64,000 nucleotides of DNA, taken from assembly GCA_964387205.1 (NCBI GenBank), contig CAYLVY010000002.1:1-64000 (forward strand). The letters run 5' to 3'. Position numbers and translations under genes: made by a program. This document shows, one piece after another, positions 43,181 through 53,115 of this stretch. The stretch comes from CAIVAT01 sp964387205. Its GTDB lineage: Bacteria; Bacteroidota; Bacteroidia; Bacteroidales; FEN-979. The notes under the pieces were generated by a model. It was not told the DNA's origin and did not search any database. It saw nothing but the letters and a program-made list of their open reading frames with translations. Numbering within the stretch: position 1 is the first letter of the stretch; the number at the start of each line of letters is the position of its first letter.

Positions 43181-45541
43181 TTAAGGTTTTCCTTTATTGC
43201 TGATAACCTCAAATCGCACGGTGATCGATTCCCCATACTGGTCGGTCAGGCTGAGCCGGTGGGGCCCCCGCGGCGGAGAGAATGCCAGTTGATGATGCTG
43301 CTTCGTGGTACCGGCAAACCGGTCGTCGAGATGCCAGTATACCACGGCCGAGGGATTCCTGTGGGCTGCCCTGAACACCGTGCTTCCCGGTTTTCCGTTG
43401 AGTTCCACCGGTATATACAACACACTGTTGTGACGCGGATAGATCAGCTCCATGTTCTTACGTCCACCGGAAGGCTGACAACCGGGAAGAAACGGTGGCA
43501 ATGCTTTATAAAACGGGTTTCGGTTCCTGAAATACCATTCCTGGACAGGAGGAAGGACAAACCAGGCGACGTGGTGCATCGAAGAGGGAGAGGCACAATC
43601 GGAGGTTACCTGCCATCTTCCGGTTGAATCCAGGTGAACGATCTGATGATACGGACACGGATCGGTCTTCAGTCCGGCTTTGGGTATCCCGATGGTATCG
43701 GTTGTTTCACAAAGATCAGAGGCACGGTGACCGCTATGCCGGCAAACCGGGATCCGGACCAGGGAGTGTTCAGGCACTTTGAACCAGGTGGTTGGTGGCA
43801 GGGAACGGAAGACATCAAATAAAACGGGTGCTGCCATAGTGATTCCGGTAAGGCCCGGTCTGCCTTCCCCCGATGCATTCCCCACCCACACTCCCACCAC
43901 AAACTCAGGGGTGACCCCGATTGCCCACGCATCGCGGTTTCCGAAACTTGTTCCGGTCTTCCAGGCAATCCTGCTCGCCGCGGAAAATTGTCGCCACATC
44001 ATTTCATCACCTGGTCGTACTACCTCCACCATTGCTTCAAAGGTCAGGAAAAGCGAACCCGGATCGAACGGGAAGGAGGTACCGGCAAGTGTCGGATGGC
44101 GGTGTATATGATCCGGGATATAGGTAAGCCAGGCAGTCTGCCGTCCCGGGGCCGGAGATTCACTGGCCGTATTCAGTTTCCCTGCCAGCACAGCGTATAT
44201 GGAGGTCATATCCCAAAGTGTTGCCTCGGCGCCGCCCAGGATGACAGATAAACCATAATGTCCGGGAGGTTTTTTCAGGGTACTGACGCCCAATCGCTTC
44301 AGCAAATGATAGAACTGGGGATAGGTATAGGTCTGAAGCATTTTAACGGCCGGAATATTGAGCGATCTTGCCAGCGCCTGGCTGGCAGAAACCGCCCCGT
44401 CGTAAGTAAGGTTATAGTTTTCCGGTACGAAACCACCAATTTGGGTCGGCACATCGGGGATCAGGGTATGGGGCAGGATGAGCCCCTCGTTCAGCATGGC
44501 GGCATAAAGGATAGGTTTCAGGATGCTGCCGGTACTTCTTGGTGACCTCGTAATATCCACTTCCTGGCCATGTTCCCGGCTGTCCGGATTCGGAATATTG
44601 CCATGGATGGCCAGAACCTGCATGGTGTGGACATCTGCAACGATCACCGCTGCATTCCATATCCCGTTGGCATTCCAGAAGGAACGATGGTTGTCTAATA
44701 TTTCCGCTGTCCTTGCCTGCAATCCCTCATCAATGGTTGAAACCATCATAGACCCTTTCCATCCCTCCGGTATGGATCGTGATAGCAGGTGGGGCGCCAG
44801 ACGGGGCAGAGGAAATGGCTTACCGGGAATGGGTTCGCATTTGGCAAGAGAGCAGGTGGAGGCGTCAATTACACCCCTTTGGTGAAGGCGGTCCAACAGC
44901 CGGTTTCGTTTTTCAAGAAGAAGATGACGGTTTCGGCCGGGGTGGATCAGGGCGGGACTGTTGGGAAGTACCGCCAATGTGGCGGCTGCCCCCCAGGAGA
45001 GGTGGCGGGGACTTACCCCGAAATAGCGCCAGGAAGCCGCTTCCAGCCCCACCACATTGCCTCCGAACGGAGCATGCGCAGCGTACAGTTGCAGTATTTC
45101 CTTTTTAGAATGAGTAAGTTCCAGCCGCCAGGCGAGATAAAGTTCCGCTGCTTTCTCTTTCAGTGTTCTCGGACGTCCTTTTCTCGCCAACCGGATCACC
45201 TGCATGGTCAGGGTACTTCCGCCGCTGATAATCCTGTCTGCCCTTACATTTTGAGCAGCCGCCCTGACCAGTGCAATAGGATTGAACCCGGAATGGAGCC
45301 AAAACCAGCGGTCTTCATAATGAATGATCGCCTCGCTGAATTTATCCGGTATACCCTGCCGACCGGGAAAGCGCCATTGCTGGTCATCAGCCAGACGGGC
45401 CCCGAGCAATGCACCGTTCCGCCCGGTCAGAACGGTGGAAAAGGGATCGTTGAAGAGTGGACGGGGAAGTGAAAACCAGATCACGATCATCGAAATGATC
45501 ACGAAAGGCAGAAGGATCAGATATGGGAACCGTTCACGCAC
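43181..45541 (-). CDS. pbpC: penicillin-binding protein 1C
   Basis: A 786-residue bifunctional peptidoglycan synthase. It has an N-terminal membrane anchor, a GT51 transglycosylase (IIHYEDRWFWLHSG; SGGSTLTMQVIRL), a transpeptidase with the serine motif STGSILKP, then SLN and KTGTS, and a C-terminal domain typical of PbpC. The start is a GTG at 45541 that overlaps the stop of the upstream response-regulator kinase by 8 bases, so the two are translationally linked. In many Gram-negatives pbpC is paired with an alpha-2-macroglobulin gene; here that gene lies 8 kb away. Confidence 0.94.
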   Translation of the reverse strand: MRERFPYLILLPFVIISMIVIWFSLPRPLFNDPFSTVLTGRNGALLGARLADDQQWRFPGRQGIPDKFSEAIIHYEDRWFWLHSGFNPIALVRAAAQNVRADRIISGGSTLTMQVIRLARKGRPRTLKEKAAELYLAWRLELTHSKKEILQLYAAHAPFGGNVVGLEAASWRYFGVSPRHLSWGAAATLAVLPNSPALIHPGRNRHLLLEKRNRLLDRLHQRGVIDASTCSLAKCEPIPGKPFPLPRLAPHLLSRSIPEGWKGSMMVSTIDEGLQARTAEILDNHRSFWNANGIWNAAVIVADVHTMQVLAIHGNIPNPDSREHGQEVDITRSPRSTGSILKPILYAAMLNEGLILPHTLIPDVPTQIGGFVPENYNLTYDGAVSASQALARSLNIPAVKMLQTYTYPQFYHLLKRLGVSTLKKPPGHYGLSVILGGAEATLWDMTSIYAVLAGKLNTASESPAPGRQTAWLTYIPDHIHRHPTLAGTSFPFDPGSLFLTFEAMVEVVRPGDEMMWRQFSAASRIAWKTGTSFGNRDAWAIGVTPEFVVGVWVGNASGEGRPGLTGITMAAPVLFDVFRSLPPTTWFKVPEHSLVRIPVCRHSGHRASDLCETTDTIGIPKAGLKTDPCPYHQIVHLDSTGRWQVTSDCASPSSMHHVAWFVLPPVQEWYFRNRNPFYKALPPFLPGCQPSGGRKNMELIYPRHNSVLYIPVELNGKPGSTVFRAAHRNPSAVVYWHLDDRFAGTTKQHHQLAFSPPRGPHRLSLTDQYGESITVRFEVISNKGKP

Positions 45542-47153
45542 TCAGGATGTCGTCGAGCATGCGAAGCAGGTCAGTACGGGTAAAAGGTTTGGGAAGAAAA
45601 GCAGTAAATCCCCGTGTAAGAAAATTTTGCTTGTCAGAGGCCTGGTCATAACCCGTGACCGCGATGATCGGGACATTTCCGTAACCCTGCATCTCCCGGA
45701 TTTGCTTCATGGCTTCCACCCCGTCTATGCCCGGTCCAAGATTAATATCCATCAGCACAGCATCATAATGGGTTTCCGATGCTTTCTTCAGGGCCGTTTC
45801 ACCATCAAAAGCACGATCAAGCCGATAATGNNNNNNNNNNTAATGACGGCGCAGGTAAAGTGTCATCAGTTCCATGTTGTAACTATTGTCCTCCACCATC
45901 AGTACCAATGGCATATCCCTTCTCATATCGGTACCGGAAGGCGCCTGTTCACCGGCCACTGACGGATCATGTTCAAAGCCTGGTTCGGCAGTTTTTGACT
46001 GCAACACTTTCACCGGAAAATGGACCCTGAATTCCGTTCCTCCCCCGCTCCTTGGATGCATCGATATTCTTCCTCCCAGCCTGTCCAGTATCTTTTTACA
46101 TAAGGCCAAACCTATTCCCAACCCTTCAAAGGAACGCCCGTAACCGGCACTGATCTGAAAAAACTCTTCAAAAACTTTGCCTTGCTGCGTTTCCGGTATA
46201 CCAATTCCGGTATCCGTTACCCGGATCAGCCCATATGACTGCTGGCCATCATTTTCCTCATCCACATAGACATCAACGGCTCCCTGTGAAGTGAATTTCA
46301 GGGCATTATCCACAAGATTGGAAATGATCAGGTTGGCAAAGGCTTTATTGAAACTCGCATGCACATTATCGGAGATGTGGCTCGTCAGGGCAATCTTTTT
46401 CCGGCCCGCGGAATCCTTATACTCATCGAGAATCTGCCCGGTCAGGTCGCTCAGGTCGATATCCTCCACGTCAGGCAGTGTATTATCGGCTTCAAACTGA
46501 GCGAGGACTACGATGCCGTTCAGTGTTTTAAGCAGCCGGTTTCCTGACACGTAGATATAGTTGGCCTGTTCCCTGAACTCCTGCGAGGGAAGGGTCTCCC
46601 GGAGGATCTGACTGAAACCCAGGATGCTGTTCATCGGGGTTCGGAATTCATGGTTGAGGTTGGCCAACAGGGATGATTTCAGTCGCGATGATTCCTGTGC
46701 CTGTTCGTGGGCAATAGTAAGTTCATCCACCATTTTTTGCAACTTTTCCAGCAATAACTGGTTCTCCTTCAGCAGTTTGATCTTATCGATCGCACTGTCG
46801 AGGATGGCCTTCATCGCCGTTTCGCTATATGGTTTGGAGAAATAGTAGGAGATCATGCTCCCGTTGATGGAGCGGATAACCGCATCGATATCGGAATAAC
46901 CCGTCACCAGCATTCTGACCGTATCGGGATATTCAATCCTGATCCGTTGTAAAAAATCAACTCCGGTAACTCCGGGCATCCGCTGGTCTGAAATCACGAT
47001 ATGGATTTCGTTGTTCTTCATAACCTCATAACCCTCTTCCGCCGATGAGGCGGTAAAAACCTGGTAGAAATCACGAAAAACACTTTTAAAGGCCAGGAGG
47101 CTGGCAGGTTCATCGTCGATGAACAGGACTTTGAATTTTTTACGCTCTTCCAT
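45534..47153 (-). CDS. hybrid response regulator-histidine kinase (REC-HK-REC)
   Basis: A soluble signalling protein of about 539 residues. Residues about 8-125 are a receiver (LFIDDEP; ISDQRMPG), followed by a coiled segment, a HisKA phosphoacceptor helix (LNHEFRTPMNSI), an ATPase domain (NLVDNALKFTS; DTGIGIP; GLGIGLAL) and a C-terminal receiver (MVEDNSYNMEL; LMDINLGPG). An N run splits the last receiver. The ATG at 47153 overlaps the upstream kinase stop by 14 bases; an earlier codon at 47195 is less likely. Confidence 0.88.
   Translation of the reverse strand: MEERKKFKVLFIDDEPASLLAFKSVFRDFYQVFTASSAEEGYEVMKNNEIHIVISDQRMPGVTGVDFLQRIRIEYPDTVRMLVTGYSDIDAVIRSINGSMISYYFSKPYSETAMKAILDSAIDKIKLLKENQLLLEKLQKMVDELTIAHEQAQESSRLKSSLLANLNHEFRTPMNSILGFSQILRETLPSQEFREQANYIYVSGNRLLKTLNGIVVLAQFEADNTLPDVEDIDLSDLTGQILDEYKDSAGRKKIALTSHISDNVHASFNKAFANLIISNLVDNALKFTSQGAVDVYVDEENDGQQSYGLIRVTDTGIGIPETQQGKVFEEFFQISAGYGRSFEGLGIGLALCKKILDRLGGRISMHPRSGGGTEFRVHFPVKVLQSKTAEPGFEHDPSVAGEQAPSGTDMRRDMPLVLMVEDNSYNMELMTLYLRRHXXXXHYRLDRAFDGETALKKASETHYDAVLMDINLGPGIDGVEAMKQIREMQGYGNVPIIAVTGYDQASDKQNFLTRGFTAFLPKPFTRTDLLRMLDDILSA
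45831..45840. other. scaffold gap (10 N) that closes by a 5-base overlap
   Basis: The left flank ends in TAATG and the right flank begins with TAATG. Merging these five bases restores the frame exactly as LYLRRHYRLDRAFD in the receiver domain, so the gap is probably an unmerged contig join with no missing sequence. Confidence 0.8.
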
Positions 47154-48408
47154 TAGTTGAACAATTGATGGGTAAGACAATGCGGAAAATGGCACCGGAA
47201 GGGGTCAGGTTGCCGGCCTCGAGTTGGCCGCCATGTTCCTTGATGATATTGGTTGAAATGGATAGCCCGAGTCCTAATCCTTTTCCCACCGGTTTGGTAG
47301 TAAAGAAAGGATCGAAAATTTTTTTCAGCAAATCTTCGGGGATTCCTTCCCCGGTATCTTCTATTTCTATGGTTACATAACGGTTATGGTTGATTTCGGC
47401 AACCCCTGTCCGGATGCGGATAAAGTCTCCGGTTCCCGGAAGTGGTTTTGCTTCGATGGCATCGATTGCATTGCTGATGAGGTTCATGAATACCTGGCTG
47501 ATCTTGGCCGGAAAGCAGGGTACCAGATCGATCTGCCCGTATTCCCTGATCACATTGAAACGATTGTTCATCCGGGGCTGGAGCAGTAAAAGTGTCGAAT
47601 CGATGTTTTCATGAATATCAATACTTTTGCTGTCGGTTTCATCCAGGCGCGAAAAGAGCCGCAGGCTCCTGACAATGTTGGATATTCGGGTAGCGCCGGT
47701 CAGGATATTTTCGGTCAGCAAGGTCAACTCCTCCAGGCGATCACTGAATTCATATTCCGTTTTATATTCCTGTAATCCGGTCAGGGCATTCGGATCCAGA
47801 CTGGCTAACACCGTTTCGTATTGCTCCTGCAGGCCCAGGAAGAACCGAATATTGTTCTTCAATCCGATCGCCGAAGTCTGGATGAAGGAGATGGGGTTAT
47901 TGATCTCGTGGGCAACACCGGCTGTTAACACCCCGAGTGAGGCCATTTTTTCCGAATTGACGAGCTGACTTTGAGCCTCTTTCAGTTGATTCAACGCCAC
48001 ATTGAGTTCCGTGTTGCGTTCTTCCAGCATTCGCTGATACCGACGGAGGGCAAGGTGCGTACGAACCCTGGCCAGGGATTCCTGGAACTGGATAGGTTTC
48101 GTGATGTAATCGACACCTCCTGCCTCAAATGCAGTAACCTTGTCGAATGTTTCAGTCAGTGCGCTGATGAAAATAACCGGGATATTGCGAAGTTTTTCCG
48201 TCTGTTTCATTGCCCTGCAAACGTCGTAACCGTTCATTTCCGGCATATTCACGTCGAGCAGCACAATATCCGGCGGTTCATTCTCCGCTGCCCTGATTCC
48301 CATCATCCCGTTAGGAACTGCCCTGACCTTGTATCCCTCCTTCTGAAACAGGCGGATCAGGATTTCCAGGTTGGCAGGGGTATCATCAATAACGAGGATA
48401 TTTTCCAT
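47140..48408 (-). CDS. response regulator-histidine kinase (REC-HK)
   Basis: A 422-residue soluble protein. The N-terminal receiver (LVIDDTPANLE; LLDVNMPEMNG; phosphate-switch lysine in YITKPIQ) is joined by a coiled coil to a HisKA helix (AGVAHEINNPISF, the HEINNP subtype) and an ATPase domain (NLISNAIDAIE; DTGEGIP; GKGLGLGLS). A receiver in front of a kinase suggests that it is itself a target in a relay. It follows the membrane kinase by 26 bases and precedes the REC-HK-REC gene, so the three kinases likely form one transcript. Confidence 0.92.
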   Translation of the reverse strand: MENILVIDDTPANLEILIRLFQKEGYKVRAVPNGMMGIRAAENEPPDIVLLDVNMPEMNGYDVCRAMKQTEKLRNIPVIFISALTETFDKVTAFEAGGVDYITKPIQFQESLARVRTHLALRRYQRMLEERNTELNVALNQLKEAQSQLVNSEKMASLGVLTAGVAHEINNPISFIQTSAIGLKNNIRFFLGLQEQYETVLASLDPNALTGLQEYKTEYEFSDRLEELTLLTENILTGATRISNIVRSLRLFSRLDETDSKSIDIHENIDSTLLLLQPRMNNRFNVIREYGQIDLVPCFPAKISQVFMNLISNAIDAIEAKPLPGTGDFIRIRTGVAEINHNRYVTIEIEDTGEGIPEDLLKKIFDPFFTTKPVGKGLGLGLSISTNIIKEHGGQLEAGNLTPSGAIFRIVLPINCSTNGRA

Positions 48409-48434
48409 GAGGAATAAAAGTAATTATGAGTCCT

Positions 48435-50954
48435 TTACACATTAAACAGTCTGTTCAGATAGTCAAAATCGAAATTCTTCAGGAGGTTCAACAGCGCCTC
48501 TTTAACCATCGGATCTTTCACCTGAAGGGTGGAAAACTCCTCCTCTATCACCTGGATATCACCATTCAGTAAAGCTTTTCGGGTACGCTCTGCCATTTCA
48601 GGCGGAAGTGCTGCAATCACCCCGGCGGTAAGAATATCAGCGGCGACTGTTCCGGAACTTTCTTTCTTTTCACTCCGGTAGATGAACCTGATGCCCATCC
48701 GATCGGTGATCTTCTGGTAAATATCCTCTTCACGGAAAGGTTTCATGATAAATTCATCCGCACCTGATTCGAAGATATTGTGTTTATCCTCCTCAAAAAC
48801 ACTGGCGGTGATCGAAAAAATCATGACTTCCTTTCCGCCCGGCATCTGCCTGATGGTGCGGATCGCGTCATATCCGTCCATGACCGGCATGACCATATCC
48901 ATCAGGATCAGGTCCGGATGCCAGTGCTCGAACATCTCCACCGCTTCCTCGCCGTTGGTGGCATCGCCGATAAGAAATCCAACCGGTGTCAGCATCCTGG
49001 TCAACAGTTTCCGGTTGGGCTCCTTATCGTCCACTACGAGGACCTTGATCACCCCCTGGCCCGGCTCCATGCCGATCACGGTGGCATGCCTCATCCGGTG
49101 TTCAGCAGGCGCCTCACTACATTCCATGGTCTCTACAAAAAAATGAAAACCGGAACCCTTCCCGGGGATGCTGGTCACCTCTATGTCGCCATTCATCATC
49201 TGGACATATTCCTTGCAGATGGCCAGCCCAAGCCCTGTTCCGGAGTGGGAGCTGACCCCGCTTCGGGTCTGTTCAAAATATACAAAGACTTTGTCCATCT
49301 CTTCCGTGGCGATCCCTACGCCGGTATCCTCAACCTCCATATTGAGGATCAGTTTATCCGGCGGTGCATCGATCGTCCAGACCCTTACAGTAATTCCTCC
49401 TTCGGAAGTAAACTTCACGGCGTTACCCAGGAGGTTGATCAGCACCTGACGGATTTTACCCTCGTCACCAAAGAGATAATCCGGAATCTCCTCAGAAACC
49501 CGGCTATGAAGGTACAATTTCTTTTCATCGGTTTTCGTCCGGAAGAGGTTGATGATATCGCCTATCATTCCCCGGATATTGAAAGCATTATTATTCAGAG
49601 CGATACGACCCGCCTCTATTTTGGACATCTCCAATACATTGTTGATCAGCGCCAGCAGATGTTCCCCTGATGAATTGATGATCGAAACGTTTTCATGCTG
49701 GTCGGGACGAAGGCTTTCATCCTTTGACATCAACTGGGCAAAACCGAGGATGGCATTCAGGGGGGTCCTTATCTCATGCGACATGTTGGCCAGAAAAACG
49801 CTCTTGGCTTTATTGGCAAAAACAGCCGCCTCTTTTTCCACCTGAAGTTTTTCGATGCGCTTTTGTTCCGATATATCCTCAAAAATCCCCACTCCGCCTA
49901 TCACTTTCTGCTCCTCTGAAAAGAGGGGTGTATAGATCGCCCGGATGTAGGTACTCATTCCACTGGTGGTGGAGGTGTACAAACCCGTGTAAACAGAGTG
50001 GGTCCCATCCAGGGAAGATAGGAATGCCTGGCGCATCTCCTCATCCTCAATGGTCTGATGAAGGTTTTTTCCCAACAGTGTTTCCCGTTTAAGGTCAAAC
50101 AACAACTCATGCCCCTTGTTGAGGGTGGTGATGACCCCGTCATGATCGTAATGCATAAAGCCGAATGGTGCATTGTCGAGGATCAGGTTCAACTTTTCGT
50201 TGGTCAGCCGCATCTCCTGTCCGGCTTTTCTGGATATAACTTCCCGAAGATTGATCTGTTCCAGCATTTCGTTGAAACGGTCAAAGAGCGTTCCGATCTC
50301 GTCGCTTCCAACCTTTTCAATCCGGAGTTGGAAATTTCCCTCCCGGGAGATCCGGTTGGTAAATTCCGACAGCATGAGAACAGGGCCTGAAATATAACTC
50401 TGCAGCCAATTGGTCAGAAAGTAACTGACCAGCAATATCAACGCCATCACCCCGGCCATCAGCAGGATATAACTCCGGGTCTGAGTCCTCAGGGTCTCCA
50501 GGGATGTCACCAATACCAATGTGCCATAGTTGAATTTTTTATGGCTGACAGGCTCGGCTGTCAGCAGGTACTGAGCATAAAATCCTTCCTTCTGCTGAAG
50601 GGGATCGGCACCATCGGATAGCAAGGTTTCGACCGATGCATAACGCGCCACCACCGAATCATGCTCGTTGTAAAGGATTGCTTCGGTTATCGACGGTATC
50701 GCCCTGATCTTCATAAGCATTTCACCGGCGCCCTGATAATCGCCAAAAGCCAGCGGGGTGATGCAGTAGTCGGAAATAAGCCGGGCGTATAGCCTGGCAC
50801 TGCTCTTCATATCGCTTCGATAATCCCTTATCCCCCAGAAAATAACCAGGATAAATGTCACGGTCAAAACCGGAACCAGCACGGTCAACACTAAAATGAT
50901 CAGTTTATTCTTGATTGACAAGGTATTCATCCATCTGACCATCTTACCCATCAT
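48435..50954 (-). CDS. membrane hybrid sensor histidine kinase (HAMP-PAS-HK-REC)
   Basis: An 839-residue protein with two membrane helices (about 17-40 and 163-185) flanking a periplasmic sensor of about 120 residues with the DYCITPLAFGDY type of CHASE8-like domain. HAMP, PAS (NAPFGFMHYDHDG), HisKA (NMSHEIRTPLNAI), ATPase (NLLGNAVKFTS; GTGLGLAI) and receiver (VVDDKEPNRK; LMDMVMPVMDG) domains follow. The last 100 residues are helical without the H of an Hpt domain. It is divergent from the TonB receptor-YfiR pair, an arrangement in which such kinases often sense the same process. Confidence 0.92.
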   Translation of the reverse strand: MMGKMVRWMNTLSIKNKLIILVLTVLVPVLTVTFILVIFWGIRDYRSDMKSSARLYARLISDYCITPLAFGDYQGAGEMLMKIRAIPSITEAILYNEHDSVVARYASVETLLSDGADPLQQKEGFYAQYLLTAEPVSHKKFNYGTLVLVTSLETLRTQTRSYILLMAGVMALILLVSYFLTNWLQSYISGPVLMLSEFTNRISREGNFQLRIEKVGSDEIGTLFDRFNEMLEQINLREVISRKAGQEMRLTNEKLNLILDNAPFGFMHYDHDGVITTLNKGHELLFDLKRETLLGKNLHQTIEDEEMRQAFLSSLDGTHSVYTGLYTSTTSGMSTYIRAIYTPLFSEEQKVIGGVGIFEDISEQKRIEKLQVEKEAAVFANKAKSVFLANMSHEIRTPLNAILGFAQLMSKDESLRPDQHENVSIINSSGEHLLALINNVLEMSKIEAGRIALNNNAFNIRGMIGDIINLFRTKTDEKKLYLHSRVSEEIPDYLFGDEGKIRQVLINLLGNAVKFTSEGGITVRVWTIDAPPDKLILNMEVEDTGVGIATEEMDKVFVYFEQTRSGVSSHSGTGLGLAICKEYVQMMNGDIEVTSIPGKGSGFHFFVETMECSEAPAEHRMRHATVIGMEPGQGVIKVLVVDDKEPNRKLLTRMLTPVGFLIGDATNGEEAVEMFEHWHPDLILMDMVMPVMDGYDAIRTIRQMPGGKEVMIFSITASVFEEDKHNIFESGADEFIMKPFREEDIYQKITDRMGIRFIYRSEKKESSGTVAADILTAGVIAALPPEMAERTRKALLNGDIQVIEEEFSTLQVKDPMVKEALLNLLKNFDFDYLNRLFNV

Positions 50955-51062
50955 CGCAGTGTTGAATCATCCATTTTCCGTCAGCTATATTCAGTGCATT
51001 AAAATTATACAATAAAAATCGAAAGTAATCTTTTTTATTACTTTTAGAGAAAAATATTCAGT

Positions 51063-53114
51063 ATGAAACGGCAAACCGGAATCCGGTTATCGAAAACCGA
51101 TCTAATAACGACATTGGTTATCTGCGGGATGCTTTTCACGGCAATTTCTTCCAGGGCTCAGGATCCGCAGAAAGTGACCAGCCGAGAGATCCTGGAGATG
51201 TCGCTGGAAGAGTTGATGGAGATGGATATCTCCTCCGCTTCCAAAGTGAAGCAGAAGATCCGTGAAGCGCCGGCGACAGTCAGGGTGATTACGGCCGATC
51301 AGATCCGAACCCGAGGTTACACTACACTGGAGCAGGCCCTGGCCGACCTGCCGGGATTTCAGTTCAGGAACATCAATGGTTTCAACACTTACAGTTTCCT
51401 GCGCGGTTTACCCAGCCAGAACAACCTGATCCTCCTCCTGATCGACGGGATACAGGTCAATGAACTCAACTCCGGTGGATTTTATGGCGGAGGACAATAC
51501 GATCTGGCAGATGCAGAACGCATCGAGGTGGTTTATGGCCCCTCTTCTGCGCTTTACGGCACCAATGCCGTGTCAGGCATCATCAATATTATTACCAAAA
51601 AACCTGAAAAGCCCAACAGTGGCCACATTGGCGCTGCCCTTGGAAATTTCAGAACGACCGAAATCGACTTTGGCTACGACTACCTCAACCGCAATGGGGA
51701 TGTGAATTTCCGGATTGCCGGCATGTTCAGCAGTTCCGAAAAAGCCGACCTGAGGGGTAGCAGGGGTGACAACAACTGGACCGACAATATGGAAAACTAT
51801 GAGGATAATTATAGTCTTTCAGGGTATTTCAGGTACAAGAACCTCTTTGCAGGAGTCTCTTCCCGCTATATCAAATCGTCCCGTACCACCAATTACACGA
51901 CGGTAAACAATAAGTATCTTGATCGGGGTTCTCACTGGAATATTCTTTTTACCAACATTTACGCCGGATATCAGTTTGCCGGTAAAGACAAATGGTCCAA
52001 TACAGTCAGGATCTATGCCCGGAATTCCACGGTTCTGGATAACACTGTGGCCTATATTTTAAAATCCGACACCGCCTCACGGGGGGATCAGGTGGGATAC
52101 TACCGTCCAAACTGGCTCGCCGGAGTTGATAATGTCCTGGAATATAACCCGTTTAAAAACCTTCAGTTCATCGGGGGTGTCACACTTGAACAAGAGGAGG
52201 TTGCCGACGGATTCGCCATCTCTCACAGTGATGACCAGGATATCACCCCTCCGGCACCCGGTCGCCCGTCGATGATCTCCGATCAACTTTTCAGTATTTA
52301 TCTGCAGGGCCAGTTCTCCTTCCTGCGCTATTTTATTCTGACAGCCGGAGCGAGACAGGATTTCAGCAGTTATTATGACAAGGCCCTGACCCCAAGGGTG
52401 GCACTGATGTTCAACCTGAATAATTTTTCGGCCCGTATAGCATGGATGGAGGCTTTCCGGGCTCCCCGCCCCTGGGATTATACAGCCGGAACCGGTAATC
52501 CCGGTCTGAAACCGGAGCAAATGAGATCGGGGGAAGTATCCCTTTCCTATAGTCCATTCCCTTCTTTAAGCCTTGAAACTTCTGTGTATCATAATAAACT
52601 CTCCCGCATGCTGATCACGGAATTCACTGATACGCTGGGTAACTTCAGGTGGAACAACCATGATGAAGCTACCGTCACCGGTATCGAAGCCAGTGCAGTA
52701 GTGAAAACGGGCCGCATTGACCTTGCCATTCACTATACTTACAACGATGCACATGACCGTCAGAATAACATCCTCCCTGAAATATCCCCGCATGTGGCCG
52801 GGGCAAGGCTGAACCTGAAACTGATCGCCGGCCTGGGGGTGAACCTCGGCGGCTATTTTTATGACCGGAAGAAAAGTCTCAAAACCATCAAAGCTACCGG
52901 AAGCCAATGGATCGATGAGGCTTTTGTCCTGAACGGCTCCATTCATTACCTGGGTTGGAATGGCTTTGATTTTCAACTGATGATCAATAATATACTGAAC
53001 ACTGAATACTACCATCCCTCCAACCTGCTTCCCGACCGCTACCGACAACCCCAACGATCGGTGTTGGTGAAAATCACCAAAAGGTTTGATTTCGGAAGAA
53101 AAGAAAAGCACTGA
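51063..53114 (+). CDS. TonB-dependent receptor linked to YfiR
   Basis: A 683-residue outer-membrane receptor. The signal peptide ends SSRAQ. The N-terminal LEMSLEELMEMDISSASK stretch and the plug (APATVRVITADQIR; LPGFQFRNINGF; VEVVYGPSSALYGTNA) are typical of the vitamin/siderophore-like receptors found beside YfiR proteins. The barrel follows (TPRVALMFNLN; PGLKPEQMRSGE) and ends RSVLVKITKRFDF plus a short basic tail. The YfiR gene starts 1 base after the stop. The ligand is unknown. Confidence 0.9.
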   Translation: MKRQTGIRLSKTDLITTLVICGMLFTAISSRAQDPQKVTSREILEMSLEELMEMDISSASKVKQKIREAPATVRVITADQIRTRGYTTLEQALADLPGFQFRNINGFNTYSFLRGLPSQNNLILLLIDGIQVNELNSGGFYGGGQYDLADAERIEVVYGPSSALYGTNAVSGIINIITKKPEKPNSGHIGAALGNFRTTEIDFGYDYLNRNGDVNFRIAGMFSSSEKADLRGSRGDNNWTDNMENYEDNYSLSGYFRYKNLFAGVSSRYIKSSRTTNYTTVNNKYLDRGSHWNILFTNIYAGYQFAGKDKWSNTVRIYARNSTVLDNTVAYILKSDTASRGDQVGYYRPNWLAGVDNVLEYNPFKNLQFIGGVTLEQEEVADGFAISHSDDQDITPPAPGRPSMISDQLFSIYLQGQFSFLRYFILTAGARQDFSSYYDKALTPRVALMFNLNNFSARIAWMEAFRAPRPWDYTAGTGNPGLKPEQMRSGEVSLSYSPFPSLSLETSVYHNKLSRMLITEFTDTLGNFRWNNHDEATVTGIEASAVVKTGRIDLAIHYTYNDAHDRQNNILPEISPHVAGARLNLKLIAGLGVNLGGYFYDRKKSLKTIKATGSQWIDEAFVLNGSIHYLGWNGFDFQLMINNILNTEYYHPSNLLPDRYRQPQRSVLVKITKRFDFGRKEKH

Positions 53115-53115
53115 T

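Noticed and set aside
48780..49670. 296-codon open frame antisense to the HAMP kinase
   Set aside because: The kinase domains on the opposite strand are unmistakable; this frame has no domain.
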